A DNA stretch of 64,000 bases from Varanus komodoensis (lineage: Eukaryota > Chordata > Lepidosauria > Squamata > Varanidae). The stretch is taken from contig NW_025335528.1 in NCBI RefSeq assembly GCF_004798865.1, positions 7,011 to 71,010 on the forward strand, written 5' to 3'. Shown one piece after another: positions 12,247-23,811 of this stretch. The stretch's first letter is position 1. Each line of letters starts with the position of its first letter. The notes under the pieces were generated by a model. That model was not told the DNA's origin. It saw only the letters and a list, made by a program, of their open reading frames with translations, and searched no databases. The translations under genes and the position numbers were made by a program.

Positions 12247-12730
12247 AACTTTTCCTGGAAGCAAAAATGACAAAACTGAAGCCGTTGTATTTAAGGCATA
12301 TCATAAGAAGACAGCACTTACTGAAGAAGACAATAATGATAGGGAAAGTTGAAGGCAGAAGAAGGGGAAAACCAACTAGGAGATGGATCGAAGCTACAGC
12401 CTGGAGCTTGTAAGAGCTGAACAGGGCTGTGAATGCATGCATTTTGGAGTGCATGCATTCATGGGGTCACCATAAGTAGATGACTTGACAGCACACAGTA
12501 GCACCATACTGGTGGTGCTGCCATTAGGACAAGATTTGCAGGGGCAGAAGTCAGAACATCACTCAGTATAATGAGCAGGAGGGGCCCCAGCAGAGGAGTC
12601 ACATGCTGAAGTAACTGGTTTTGAGGGGCTATCCAAGGCCAGGTTAACTGGGGCCTGTAAGCTGGCGCAAATTCACTCAGTACCTCTTTCTGATGAGTAG
12701 ACATACAGGACTGCAATACATTGAGAGTTA

Positions 12731-12915
12731 GTGCAGTGTGGTGGTTAAGAATGCAGAACTGGGACTCAGGCAATCTGGGTTCTAGTTCCTGCTCAGCCAT
12801 GGAGCCAAGTGGCTGACTTTGGGCTAGTCATACACTCAGTACAACCTATTCATAGGATTGTTGTTGTGGGGATAAGACTGGAAACAGCAGCAAGAGACCG
12901 ATGCAAGTCACTATT
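12731..12915 (+). mobile_element. Sauria SINE (tRNA-derived)
   Basis: Starts GTGCAGTGTGGTGGTTAAGA (A box), with a B box-like GGTTCTAGTTCC at about 12778-12789, then the conserved core (GGCTAGTCATACACTCAG, then GTTGTTGTGGGGATAA). The tail is degraded. The tRNA-like head is the SINE promoter, not a tRNA gene. Confidence 0.85.
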
Positions 12916-13073
12916 ATTCCCAAAAGCAGGGAGGCCTATTAAGGCTTAATAAGGATATTAAGTCTCTGAGCCAAACTTGCCTAACCATGATATTGCTTAA
13001 TGAACTGCAAACAAACTACCAAACAGGAGAATGCCCTTGGGAAAATGCAAGGTGCATTGCCTTAAATTACTTT

Positions 13074-13189
13074 GGATGCAATTCTAGTGATGGTTAGACA
13101 GTAAAAAGTCCTACAGGCTCAGCATTCCTGAGCCCTGGCTAGGAGTTGTAGAACATTTTTCTGTCTAAACATGCATGAGGCTGCACCCG
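13074..13189. mobile_element. MITE family B
   Basis: Left arm GTTAGACAGTAAAAAGTCCT, right arm AGGAGTTGTAGAACATTTTT and CTGTCTAAACATGCATGAGG; these are inverted relative to each other. Confidence 0.7.
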
Positions 13190-13290
13190 AAGGAATAGCC
13201 ATCCATAGACATTTGAGAAAGGGAGCAAATGATTTCAAGATACACAAGCTTAAGCCTTAAGATTTATGTTACACCTAGGTCCTGTAATAA

Positions 13291-13412
13291 GAGTTGGCAA
13301 CCTAGCACCTGAATTTTTACACTGCAGCTCTCACAGTCCCTGAGAAAGAGCCATGCTTGTCAGGGTTTATGGGAGAGGTAGTCCAAAGCTACTAGCTGCC
13401 TACCTCTGCTCT
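13291..13412. mobile_element. MITE family A
   Basis: TTGGCAACCTAGCACCTGAA at the left, GTAGTCCAAAGCTACTAGCT and CCTACCTCTGC at the right. Diverged but with both arms. Confidence 0.6.
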
Positions 13413-13513
13413 CTAAGACCCCTGGAAAGCTGATTGTAGGCACATTTCCTCGGAAGGAGCCCCACTCTTTCCAGCTCAGAGCTTCCTAAGGAGCTAGCAC
13501 TGAATGGCTTTCA

Positions 13514-13571
13514 GCAGTGCAGTCCTATGCCCGTGTACTGAGAAGTAAGTCCAGCGGGCCTTACTCCCAGG
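13514..13571. mobile_element. MITE family C
   Basis: GCAGTGCAGTCCTATGCCCG then ACTGAGAAGTAAGTCCAGCG and GGCCTTACTCCCAGG. One end and the centre are recognisable. Confidence 0.65.
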
Positions 13572-16500
13572 AAACTCTGCGGGCGATTGCATCTTCGGCA
13601 GTACAACCAGGCCCGCCCACGAGGTAGGCCGCTTGGCCGGCTGCAGCGAACACGGGTCGCTGGGTGAAGGGCGGGGTAGGCGCAACTGCCGAGCAAAGGG
13701 CAAAGGAGCCAGCAGCCAGGCAGTAATTACAAAGCAAACAAGAAGCGAAACCTCGGCTGGGTCTTGCCAGTGACAAAATTCTTGCGTTGCCTTCGCTGCC
13801 CATTTGTTTGTGTAGCTATATTTAACAGCACTTGATTGAGGAAATGTTGAAAATAGCCGCTCGGGCTTCCCTAATGAGACCTCTAGAGGAAAGCAGCGGC
13901 ATGCAGGGGCTCGGAAAGAAGGGGAGGAGGTGTCCAAGCGCGGGGGGGGGGGGGGGGAGGGAGCCTTAACCCCTTCCAGGGAGAAAGCTTTTCCCCGCAC
14001 GGCCTGAGAAGGGCTCTTCTTCCGCTGGGGTATATTGGCGAAGCGAGGCCAAAACCCCTATGGCTGCCGTTTATTCCGCCTTATCACTCCTGCCAATTCT
14101 ACTCGCTTACATTTCTCTCGCTCGCTCTTCCTCCCAATCCCTTCTAGCCTCGGCCAACCAAGCCGCTTCTTGGAAAGGTTTTTGCGGAATGTGGGCCTAT
14201 GCAAAGCGCTCCATCAGCTCCTTATTGGTAAATACAGCACAGCTGAGACAATGCGCAGCTTGCGTGTGTGCAGTGGAAGGCAGACAGACAGACATAGCTG
14301 AGATCGTTGCATTACAGCCAGCCCTTGCTCTTTTTTTCCTCCTGCGTCACAAATGTGACTGTGCTGGGAGGCTTAGAAAAACTGCAGCCCTGTGATGCTT
14401 TTGCACGGATTGCCTAATGCGGTTTGGAATCCACTGCCTACTCATCAGAAGTACCTGCTGTTTTACTTCCCTTTAACCCAGCCTGATCGTGAGTATAACA
14501 CGAGACCTCCACCTTCTCGTCTCGAGTATAACATCTCGTCTCCACTCCACGAGGGTTCACCAAAAACAGCACTCCACCTTCTTGCCAAGTCCCGCTTGCC
14601 CGCCAAACACGCTTCATCCCTCTTGCCCTCCACCTTTATTTTCCCCGGTACCCATTCTCTTGATCTACCTAGCTCCGAAGAAAGTCTGACGTATCTGCAG
14701 GGCACAGTCGTTTTTGTTCTACTTTATTGCAAAGATCCCACTACCCTTGCTATCATCTTGTTTTCTGCATTATTTTATTTATTTACTGCTCTATACCTGA
14801 TGTGTTGAATAAAAGTATAAAAACAATGTATTCAGAAGGCAATGCATTTTTTCTTCCTCTTCCTCCTTTATAATAATAAACAGTTACCTTTATGTTTCTC
14901 ATTATTCCATTTCCCTATCCTTTCTGCTATACTGATGCTTTGTCAAAGATCCCTTTGTCTTGGGCACTGTATTTCAAAGTTAGAACAACTTAATAATGTT
15001 GCTTAGTTTTATAACAAGCATAAAATTAGAAGATAGGCTGGGCAAGTATCACCAAGAGTTATATAAACTATATTTGCAGTCCTAACCAATTTTATATGGA
15101 AGTAATGCTGCTGAAACCAGACAAGATTCAAATAGAGTTCTAGGGACTGATATTTTCATATAAGAATTGCTCTATCAGATGTGCAACGAAAAAACATTCA
15201 ATAAAAATAGTAGAATGCAGCAAAGTTTAAAATAACAAATCATCACCATTGCAATCAATCTTCTATATTAAAAGAGAAAAAATCTTTTTTCACTGTAGAT
15301 GAACCACTGTAGCTGAAATCTAAATGCCTAGTTTCAATAGCTCAATTCCATGACTACTCAGACAAAAATATCATCAAGTTCAATGAGACTGACTCCAGAA
15401 CCATTGTATCCTGGACTTACTTCCACCTTTGTATCCAAGGATGGCCTATCTCCTTGTAAGTCCTTATAGCGCTGCAGTGTTTTGGCATAACTGAAGCTGG
15501 CAAGAACCTGCTTAGTCCTACACACTTACAAGAGAGTAAGTGTTTTTGCATTCCGTGCAACTTTTTGCATTCCGTGCAATAAATGTGTATTGGATTAAAC
15601 GGTTCATAAATTGGGCTTTTTTGGAGGGGAGGGGGTATATTTCCTCATTTCTATAATTCAGATACAAAACCTAAGCCGGATTGCGCAAGGGATACTTAAA
15701 ATAGGGGAGTCCCCTACACATATACATGCACACCATTTCCTGTATCATTAATGAAAATACAAGATCTACAATAGGTCAGAGATATATTCATTTTAAGGGA
15801 GTTTTCATACAGTAGGCTTAATAAGATTATTTCTACAGTGGATTTGTATTGCAAAAACAAAGCATGCTGGGTTACAGTTTGACTGCAAATACCTCTCTCC
15901 CTCATTACTGCCCAAATGTTGGTTCACTCAGGATGCCATCTGAGTGACTATGCCTCGGCATGTGCTAACACAGGCACATTGGCCACTACGTGCAGTGCAC
16001 ACATTCAGATCGTGTCGGGAAGAATGTTTGACTGGCTGCAGGGACACATTCCTGGCTGAAAGGGCTTCTCCGCTTGTTTGTGCAGAATACTAACCAATAC
16101 CGGGCACCTCTCAGATCCTGCTCCGCACAGACCCAGCTAAGCCGCCCAGTTGGATCAGCTGCCTGAGAATGTTTCTGACTGTGTGGAGACTGCAGGAGGG
16201 ATTAACAGGCCCTCAGCAACAGGAGCCTGGTGCTCATTCCTTGCGCGCCTAGATAACGTGAGGGTGTGGAAGAGCGCGGGGCCTGGCTGAGAAGCAGAGC
16301 AGGCATTCCTTCAAGCGTGTGTCTCTCATGTGGTAGGCAGCTTGGTGCCATACAGATGTTTTAGACTGCAGCTTTCATCAGCCCTCGCCAGCCAGAAGGG
16401 ATTATGAGAGGTGCAGTCCAAAATATAGACAGGATACCTGGCTCCATATTCTTGGTTTAGCATCTATGCCTAGTCTAGATTGAGACCCTATCAGGGCGGG

Positions 16501-17500
16501 AGGGTCATGTAAAGGGTTTTTAAAATCTGGATTGGACTTCAACGCCTTCCCTCTGCTTTGGAATACACAAGACCCGTCAGAGGGGAGCTGTGGAGTTAAC
16601 TGCAGCGGAATCAACTGGGTGTTTTGCGCCCACTTAAAGCAGCCCTACCCGATACCTTCCCTTCCTGACGTGCCTAGCTGGGGGTGCTGGGGGATGTAGT
16701 CCAACACCTCTGGAGGGTCCCATGTTGGAGAAGACTGCCTTAAACACATTTCTGGGGCAATCCTATATTCAGAAATAAGTATTATTGTGTTCAATGGGAC
16801 ATACTCCCAGGAAAGGGGTTAAAGATATGTTAACATATACAGAGAGTTTGAAGTATAATTCTTCATCATTCATTTGAGAGTAAGATTGCACTCTTACTGT
16901 GGCATAAACTTTCTTCTAGCACAGTCCCATCTATTTCCGCTCAAAAGTAAGTGAATGTGCATTTTAGTGAGGTAAATGTGTATAGGATTTCAGTCTTAGT
17001 TTTTAGGCTGCCGTCAGACGCATTGCTGTTTCTTAGACATATAGAGAAGGCCAGAGTTTCTTGTAGAACATACAATCTGCAAAAGCTCCAGTATAGCTCT
17101 TCTCCATCCAGAATCTGCAAGACCTTCTCAAGTCAGGAGGTAATGAGCCAACGGTCTGACTTAGGAGGCAGCTCCCTGTGCCCCAGTAGGATGAAAGAAG
17201 TACACACCTAGAATTCCCCACACCAATGAGTAGCCATACCTCACCTGTCTCCATACATCTAGTACTAGAGGGGTAATACTTCCAGATTTGTTTAAGCATC
17301 CTTGGGTGTCTCTGAAGAACTTAAACACAAAACTCATCCCTCCTCACCTCTTCACCTAAAAGTATAGTGTTTGATCTTGCATTCAGGTTCCCTTACTCTG
17401 TTTCTATTGTGAAGGGATGGATTTACTGGTAGATGGTTGGCATTCTTTCAAGGAGTGGGTATTGGAGGGCCAAGCAGGGTTTATAACAGCAATGCTAAAG
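13572..17500. other. Intergenic DNA with a CpG-rich patch
   Basis: 13,500-14,300 is CpG-rich and repeat-poor (with a 16-G run at 13942-13957) and could be a regulatory element; the open frames on both strands look compositional. 14,400-17,500 is AT-rich with MITE copies and no recognised gene. Confidence 0.5.
16333..16442. mobile_element. MITE family A
   Basis: ACAGATGTTTTAGACTGCAG and TTTCATCAGCCCTCGCCAGC in the left half; GCAGTCCAAAATATAGACAG in the right half. A second partial copy lies at 16665-16742 (GATGTAGTCCAACACCTCTG). Confidence 0.75.
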
Positions 17501-17535
17501 TTGAAATGACACTACAGTCTTTCTTCCAACTGGAC

Positions 17536-17648
17536 AGTCATGGACTCTTAGCCCAACCTGCCTCACAGGGTTGTTGTGAGGATAAGCTTGAGAAGAGGAG
17601 GAGATCTATGCAAGCCACCTTGGCTATATAAATATAATAAAACAAATA
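17536..17648 (+). mobile_element. Sauria SINE, 3' part only
   Basis: Contains the core CTCACAGGGTTGTTGTGAGG, then CAAGCCACCTTGGCTATATAAAT and an A-rich end. The tRNA-like head is absent, so the copy is 5'-truncated or its head has decayed. Confidence 0.8.
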
Positions 17649-18064
17649 AACACAGAAATCATTAAGAAGTTTGGGTGATGCTTGTTTTTATCAGAGTGCT
17701 TAGGGCGGGTGCAGCTGAACGCTGAGAAAGGGTTGGAACAATTAATCGAGGTCACTTTATTTAGAACATGCCTCCTGCGTTTTTACTGTATGTTGCTGAT
17801 TTACTTCCACTCAGGGCAGCAGCCAGTTCCGTGGTGAGCATTTCGAAGTAACTCTTCAAAATAAGGAGTTCTGATCTTGTGAAGATGCTCGCGCCACCTC
17901 GGCAAGGAAACACGGTTTGAAGGAGGTTATTTCCCAAGAAGCCACTCCGTCCTATACCAATGCGTGCTGGGAGCTTTTTCCCGTCGGAGGTCATTCACTC
18001 CCTGACTTATTTTCCAACAATTTCAGGAATGTCCGAACGCTAATAGCATGCTCTGTCTATCCAT

Positions 18065-18134
18065 CTACTCAGAAGCAAGCCCTATGGGGTTCAGTGGGGT
18101 TTAGCCCCGGGTAAATGGGTATAAGGTTGCACCG
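18065..18134. mobile_element. MITE family C
   Basis: TACTCAGAAGCAAGCCCTAT and GGGGTTCAGTGGGGTTTAGC, then GGGTAAATGGGTATAAGGTT. Same palindromic layout, diverged. Confidence 0.7.
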
Positions 18135-18198
18135 GAAGTCCCTTTCCTGTCTCCTAGTGTATTTTGAATCCATCAAGGGGAACGGCGGGCTTTGTTCG

Positions 18199-18215
18199 CT
18201 TATCGCTCTGATAAG
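18199..18215. promoter_or_regulatory. Inverted GATA pair, 14 kb upstream of HAND2
   Basis: CTTATC (18199-18204) and TGATAAG (18209-18215) face each other with a 4-bp spacer, CTTATCGCTCTGATAAG. Double GATA sites of this kind are often GATA-dimer targets. Confidence 0.35.
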
Positions 18216-18660
18216 AAGGATGATCAAACGGAACGTGTCGTTTTACGACGATTAACCTGACTATCGATTCCCATTTAGGATTCTTCTAGCGGCAAGCAAG
18301 CGCTTGGCCCGCTGCAGAGACGGTGCAGCTCAGCGCACCAGTCCCGACACCTCGTCATCTCTCAGTGCATTTCTACTGGAAAGTAAGCCCATTGACATGC
18401 AACAGGATGATCTCTCCGGTGAGGTTGCAGCATTGCCACCTAAAGGTAGTTCGGTGCCCAGCTTCTTCAGACTACTTGCTCTTGAATGGCTTCCGTGCAA
18501 CCAGCTAATCCACAATCCTTTATTTCGCGAATTGACCTCTAGCTGTCTTTAGGATCGCAGTCTTTAATCGAGTAACTTTCCCCTTCCTCCTCCTCCTCGC
18601 GGTTGGCCTTTAGAGTCTTTTAAACCTTCCTGTCAGTGTAAATGTACATTAAACCTTGGG

Positions 18661-18738
18661 CTGTACCCATGTGCTTGGAAGGAACCCCACTGAACTCGAT
18701 AGGAATTCCTTCTGAATTAGCAGATAAGGGATTGCGCC
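18661..18738. mobile_element. MITE family C
   Basis: GGAACCCCACTGAACTCGAT then AGGAATTCCTTCTGAATTAG and GGGATTGCGCC. Another copy (CCCCATTGAGTTCGATGGGA) follows at 18822-18878. Confidence 0.7.
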
Positions 18739-19798
18739 ACCGACTGCTCTAATCCGATGAGAGAGACTCTGCGCACAGCGTCATAAATCCAAAATACACC
18801 AGGACACAGGAAAGTGCCGGGTAGTCAACCCCATTGAGTTCGATGGGACCTGTTCCTGATGCGTACACAGGGGGCTGCTGTTAGGGTTTCGACGTTGCTC
18901 GAATGGTTGAAACGGGGGAAGCGCTATCAGAATCTCTGACTAGGCATGCGTCTCTCTGCGGAAAAAACCTGCCGCTCCTTGGCTCTGACAAGACACAGTA
19001 GTTCAATTTACAGGAAGTGTAGTCTGAGGCTGCGCTGTTCGCGCAGATATGATATGAAGCGGTAATATTTCGGATGGAGTTTTGTAAGCCAGGGTGTGGG
19101 AAGTACCACAGTCATTCTGCCTTTGCATTGAATGCACTGCCATTCAAAAGAGATTTCCCCTGGCCTTTGCTACATATTTCTTTATCTCAAGCATGTCTGT
19201 ACCACCCGATGGGCACAGCTCTCTGGGCCCACCACAGCAATCCGAATTCTACTTCTTTCTTTACTTGTCAGCGTTGGCAGAAGCAGTTCACCGGTAGGAG
19301 CAAAATAGGTTCTCTTTCAGGGGTAACCAAACATAAGCAGGCAGAACAGCCTACTAAGTTTATAATCCTCTAATACCTACCCAGGCGTGAGTCCCACTGA
19401 ATCAGATGGGGCTGGCTTCTGAGCAGGCAGACATAGGCGTGCCCTGGCATTGTCTATCGGAGCAAACCTGGTCTATTTCAATCAAGAACATGTTGATCCT
19501 GCTCTCCCTCAGGTGGGGATGCTATTCTCTGGAACTTAGCAGCCTGAACAGTGTATGTCATCCGAATCTCTCTTTTGTATTATTTGTGGCTGTGGGCTCA
19601 TGACATTGTAAGGATTGTTTCGTTTCAGCTTTTTCCTCTAGTAGTGGAAGACTTATGAACCTTAGGATTCATTTCTATAATTTGCTTTTCCATAGCAAAG
19701 TATATGTCTGCACCCTAAATCTGTGATTGTAAGTCATGAGACTTCTTTCCATGCTGTATCCTCAGAATTGTGATGTCATGTGTTACAAAGTGAGTTAA

Positions 19799-19904
19799 GA
19801 CCCAATCCTGTGCAAGTGTAGACAGAAAAAAAAAATCAACAGGTCCCAGCATTGGGAATTGTGAGGCATTTTTTCCTGTTTAATCATGCAAAGGATTACA
19901 CCCT
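19799..19904. mobile_element. MITE family B
   Basis: CCCAATCCTGTGCAAGTGTA at the left, TTTAATCATGCAAAGGATTA then CACCC at the right. Flanked by TTA on both sides (GAGTTA left, CCCTTAAT right), which would fit a 3-bp TTA target duplication. Confidence 0.72.
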
Positions 19905-20257
19905 TAATGCCTATTTTGTTTAAACCCCTTCCATCTGGTTTGGACCATGTGGAGATGCTGTAATGAGCAAAAAGGGAGAGTTATCAGAATAGTAAAATTA
20001 CATGAGCTCAGACGTTGTCAGCAATGAGAACATCTATCGATTTATTAAATTAAATTAAGGCACAATCCAAAAAGCATGTTTCGTTTTAAGTTTTCATTCC
20101 CCTAGAATTTTAATTCACAACCATTTGAAAAGAGTCTCTACACAAAATGAAGAGGCAACATGAGAAATCATGTTGTAAGGACACTTATATCTAATATTTT
20201 GAATATAAATATATGTAATCTCAGTCTTGATTACTGATGCGTTGTCAGTCTTCCTGG

Positions 20258-20334
20258 AGGTAGTGTTCTCCAGATGTGTAGGACTTCAAGTCCCATTGAC
20301 ACATCTGGAGGACACCACCTTGAGAAAGGCGGTG
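20258..20334. mobile_element. MITE family A, compact hairpin form
   Basis: Arms 20263-20279 and 20299-20315 are inverted repeats matching in 16 of 17 positions (GTGTTCTCCAGATGTGT against its partner), with a 19-base centre. It looks like an internally deleted family A copy. Confidence 0.75.
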
Positions 20335-20640
20335 CTATGCCATTCCGAATTTCAGTTTGGGACCATTCGTTTCTCACCTTGTCGCACCCTGTGTGGTGTA
20401 TGATCACCTGACAAAGTGAGTTATTTCCCGGGTTAACTCATGCTAGGATGCAGCAGTATCAGTCCATTCCTTTAGATGCTTATTCAGATGTGACACGTAC
20501 TGCATATACTGGCGCTTACTTCCAGGCAAATGTGACTGCGTCTGCTCAGAAAGAAGCCCCACTGAATGAGTGCCTGGACAACTGTGCGCTGATCGCAGCC
20601 TTGGTTAGTTCTGAACAGATGCATTTAGGATCGCCACAGT

Positions 20641-20866
20641 GCTATTGTTCAATTTATATCACACCTTTTTCCCTTTCGCAAGGAACCCAGGGCAACTTAC
20701 ACGATCGTCTTCTGCTCATTTTATTTCAGAACAACCCTTTGAGGTAGCTTAGGCTGAAAGGCAGTGACTAACCCAAGTCATCCCGCGAGCTTCGAGGCCA
20801 GGACGGGACTTGAACCCAGATCTCTCCCCTTCCAGACCAACACTCTAAGCACTGTGCCATGCTGGC
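20641..20866 (-). mobile_element. Sauria SINE, near full length
   Basis: Read on the minus strand: GCCAGCATGGCACAGTGCTT (A box) at the start, B box GGTTCAAGTCC, the core (AAGCTACCTCAAAGGGTTGT) and a tail GTGATATAAATT. It is one of the best-preserved SINEs here and a main reason to call the genome squamate. Confidence 0.9.
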
Positions 20867-21132
20867 TTTCAGTCCTGCAATATAGGGTATAATCGTATGC
20901 AATGTAACATGGAGTCTAGTCTTATACGTATCTGCTCCGAAGTAAGTCCCATTCTTTTCAGTGAGGCTTCCTTAGAGGTGGGGGGTACAGAATCTCACCC
21001 ACAGCCATAAAGGACCACAAAGGCCGTTTTCCCAGTGTGCTGTTTGTAGCCATGATTGTGCCGATCTCCCACGCACTTCCTTTCTTATTCTTATTCCCCG
21101 CACACATGAAGCCTGGGCTTCTACACGCTACG

Positions 21133-21187
21133 TGTGTTTGGGCCAGGGCCAGGGCCAGGGCCAGGTCGGAGGAGGAGGAGGAGGAGG
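21133..21187 (+). repeat. GGGCCA and GGAGGA tandem repeats
   Basis: Four GGGCCA units followed by six GGA-type units, in a CpG-rich patch (21120-21390) with C/G-rich flanks. Confidence 0.9.
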
Positions 21188-22100
21188 GGCAAAGGGGCAG
21201 TCGCTCCCCCAGCAGGCAGTTTCCACACGCACCAGCTGCGAATACATAAAATAAATGCGGGTTTCGTCTCCAGCAGCATCTGCCCGGCTGCGCTCGGCGG
21301 GCTCAGCCGTTCGCTCCCAGCGGCCGGAAAGGAGGACGCGCAGGCGAGCGCGGAGAAGGGAAGGTCTCCCAACACGTCTGCTGCCTGCCCGCTTTTCCAG
21401 TAAGCCCCCTGTGTTTATGTTATGACATTTTCTGTTTGTAATTATTTTTATTTTAATTTATGTCATTTTTAACATGAGCCAGAACATTTTTCCCCTTCGC
21501 CTTTTGTACACAATGACTCTCTTCATGATAAGATGTTCTTTCCTAAACCCGGTATATTCCCCCACCCCCAACCCATCAGAGAGCATGTTTACTATGCTCT
21601 ATTAGCAGAGTTTCCTAATATTTCTTCCTCTCCCCCACCCCAATACCCTCTATGCCCGGGCGTGTGTGTGCTCTAAGAATTTGCTCCTGTCTTGCTTTAT
21701 TTGTTTGTGTGAAATTTAGTTTGAAAGCAGATCAGAGAGCGCAGGAGGGGTTTGTCATGAGAGAATGACCAAGTGACCTGAAGTCTGATTATATGTCATT
21801 ATCTGGAGACTTGGTATATCCAAATTACCAAAACGGCCTCACTCAGCCAGATCAATTACGTTTAGATACAGAGGGAGGGAAAGGGGAGGGAAAGGGGGGG
21901 GAGGAGGGGAGGTTGAATATACAAATACATGCACACCGACACCTTTCTGGCACGGTGTGAGTGTTGCGCATTATACACAACTTTTGCAAAAGTCGTTCAC
22001 TTTAGCTTAAAATCCAACTTTTTTTCCCCCTTACTTTACTTGGTAAAAATCCTATGTTGTGGCAGGCAGACCAGTCCTGAAACTGCAATCCCCGATCGGC

Positions 22101-22170
22101 TTCCTGGGAATAAGCCCCATTGAACTCAATGGGACTTGGTTCTGAGTAAACGTGCATAGGACTACGCTCA
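22101..22170. mobile_element. MITE family C (CCCATTGA...TCAATGGG type)
   Basis: Centre CCCATTGAACTCAATGGG has 8-bp inverted arms with an AC spacer; the outer part reads GTTCTGAGTAAACGTGCATA then GGACTACGCT. It is the clearest copy of a family found dozens of times here. Confidence 0.75.
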
Positions 22171-22539
22171 GCAAGCGACCAGATGAATTCAACACGCGTT
22201 GAGATTTGACTATCTTAGGATTTGGTTCCCCACGTTCCAGAAGCCCGGCTTGGATCCAGAAGAGACTGACCTCATCTGACGTCACAAGACAAATGCACTT
22301 AAAAATGAGCTAGCTAATCACCCGGGGCAACTCCGGTAGAAATTTAGGCAGGTGCTTAGCAATTCTGTAAAAAAATAACACGGAAAAAATGCTCGTTTCT
22401 GACTCAATCGCGCCCCATATTTGGTAGTCTGACTCCTAAACTCGACCGGTCTTTAAAGGCAACTAATAAAACGTGAAACCACCTGGGCAAGTTTTCCAAA
22501 TCGAGGAAATGATTCCCTCGACAACATGTCATGCATGTT

Positions 22540-23300
22540 AAAGCGCCTTCCCCAACAGCTTAACAGCCACCGACCTCCCGTAATCCCCAGCCAACAATAG
22601 CTTCGCCGTATTTCCACACAGAACACCGTCTCCAACTCTGGCGATTCCCCACGTTTTGCACTGGATCCCACCACCCGGGCCTTGTTCGATCCACGGGGCA
22701 ATTCGATAGCTCCAGCTAGGATTGCCCTCTCTTCCTTTTCTGGTCGCGGCCCTATCGCCTTCTGCAGTTCCGGGGTCGTGAGGACCTGAGCGCCAAGGAG
22801 ATGCCACGAGCGGGGTGCGGGTGGGGGGGGGGCTGGGGGGGGCAGCATTTCTGCTGCCGTGCAGCTCTTACAGCCGCAGTGACGCTGGCAGAGGAAGGTG
22901 GAGGCAATCTTCCATTTGCACTGCAACCACAAGGGGGTATTGCTTTCATAAAAGCTGGCCGTGCGCAACTGTCTCCAGGACTGCAAAGGAGCCGGTGCCG
23001 CGCACCTCCGCAGAGGCTGCCTCACCTGCCTGTGTTCCTGCCAGCACTGAATAAAAATCAGCCCTTATAAGCCTAGAGCCGGGTGCTAGAATGGGGCCGA
23101 TACTCCATGTTTACGCTATCCTATGGCAGACCTTGAAACAGACGAAGCGATGCCCTCTTTACCCGGGGATCGTTTCATTGCTTAGCCCGCGGTTCCCTGC
23201 TATGCTCAAGGTAGCGTACAGGATCCCCCACACCCGTTTTATCCTGGACGCACGAAAGCCAAGGACAAGGGCGGCTCCCTTGGTTCGCAGAGGGCACTCG
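22540..23300. promoter_or_regulatory. CpG-rich block with G-run
   Basis: CpG-dense, with G-rich stretches at 22815-22845 (several runs of 3-10 G). The 190-residue minus-strand open frame over it has no recognisable domain and is treated as compositional. Confidence 0.5.
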
Positions 23301-23309
23301 AGGCTGCAG

Positions 23310-23400
23310 GCTGCATTTCCTCCGCTTTACAGTTTATCCTCCTTGGGAGGCAGGTTAGGCTAAGAAAGGCAGACTGGCCTGAGGTCACCAGGCGAGCCCC
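23310..23400 (-). mobile_element. Sauria SINE fragment
   Basis: The minus strand reads a core-like GCTCGCCTGGTGACCTCAGG, then GCCTAACCTGCCTCCCAAGG and GATAAACTG. Only the central part is recognisable and the ends are approximate. Confidence 0.6.
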
Positions 23401-23684
23401 GTGCCATTGACTCTTGACCCAAAGGGCTGGGTAGCGCCTCGCAAGGAGATCACCCCTGAGAAAGGGGCCCTCCTTTGGTCCGCAGGGCAGGCAGCGGGTT
23501 GTTTTACATGTTTCAGAAAGCCCGCGTCCGAGAACTCTGACGGAGCCGTAACTTGTGGCGTCCTTTAACCCCAGACTCTAAGCAAGCAGTCCACGTCCCC
23601 CTGACTGCGTTTGAAACCACTGCCTTACGGGCCGATTCTAAGCAGGCTCACTCCGCTGTATTGTCCATCGAGATTACAAAGTGC

Positions 23685-23811
23685 CTTCTCCAACCTGGTG
23701 CTCTCCGGATGTTTGGGACCTCACCTCCCGTCTTCTGCAGTCAGCAAAGGTAAAGGTCAGGAATGTTTGGAGTTGTCCTCCAAAAGGTCTGAAGGGCACC
23801 AGGCTGCGCTA
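23685..23811. mobile_element. MITE family A
   Basis: CTCCAACCTGGTGCTCTCCG at the left; AAGGTCTGAAGGGCACCAGG at the right. Arms are complementary at the ends, with a decayed centre. Confidence 0.75.

Noticed and set aside
20641-20866. tRNA-like A and B boxes
   Set aside because: They belong to a Sauria SINE with a core and LINE-like tail, not to a tRNA gene. The same applies at 12731 and 53757.
22453-23025. 190-codon minus-strand open frame
   Set aside because: No recognisable domain; CpG-rich background with overlapping frames on both strands.
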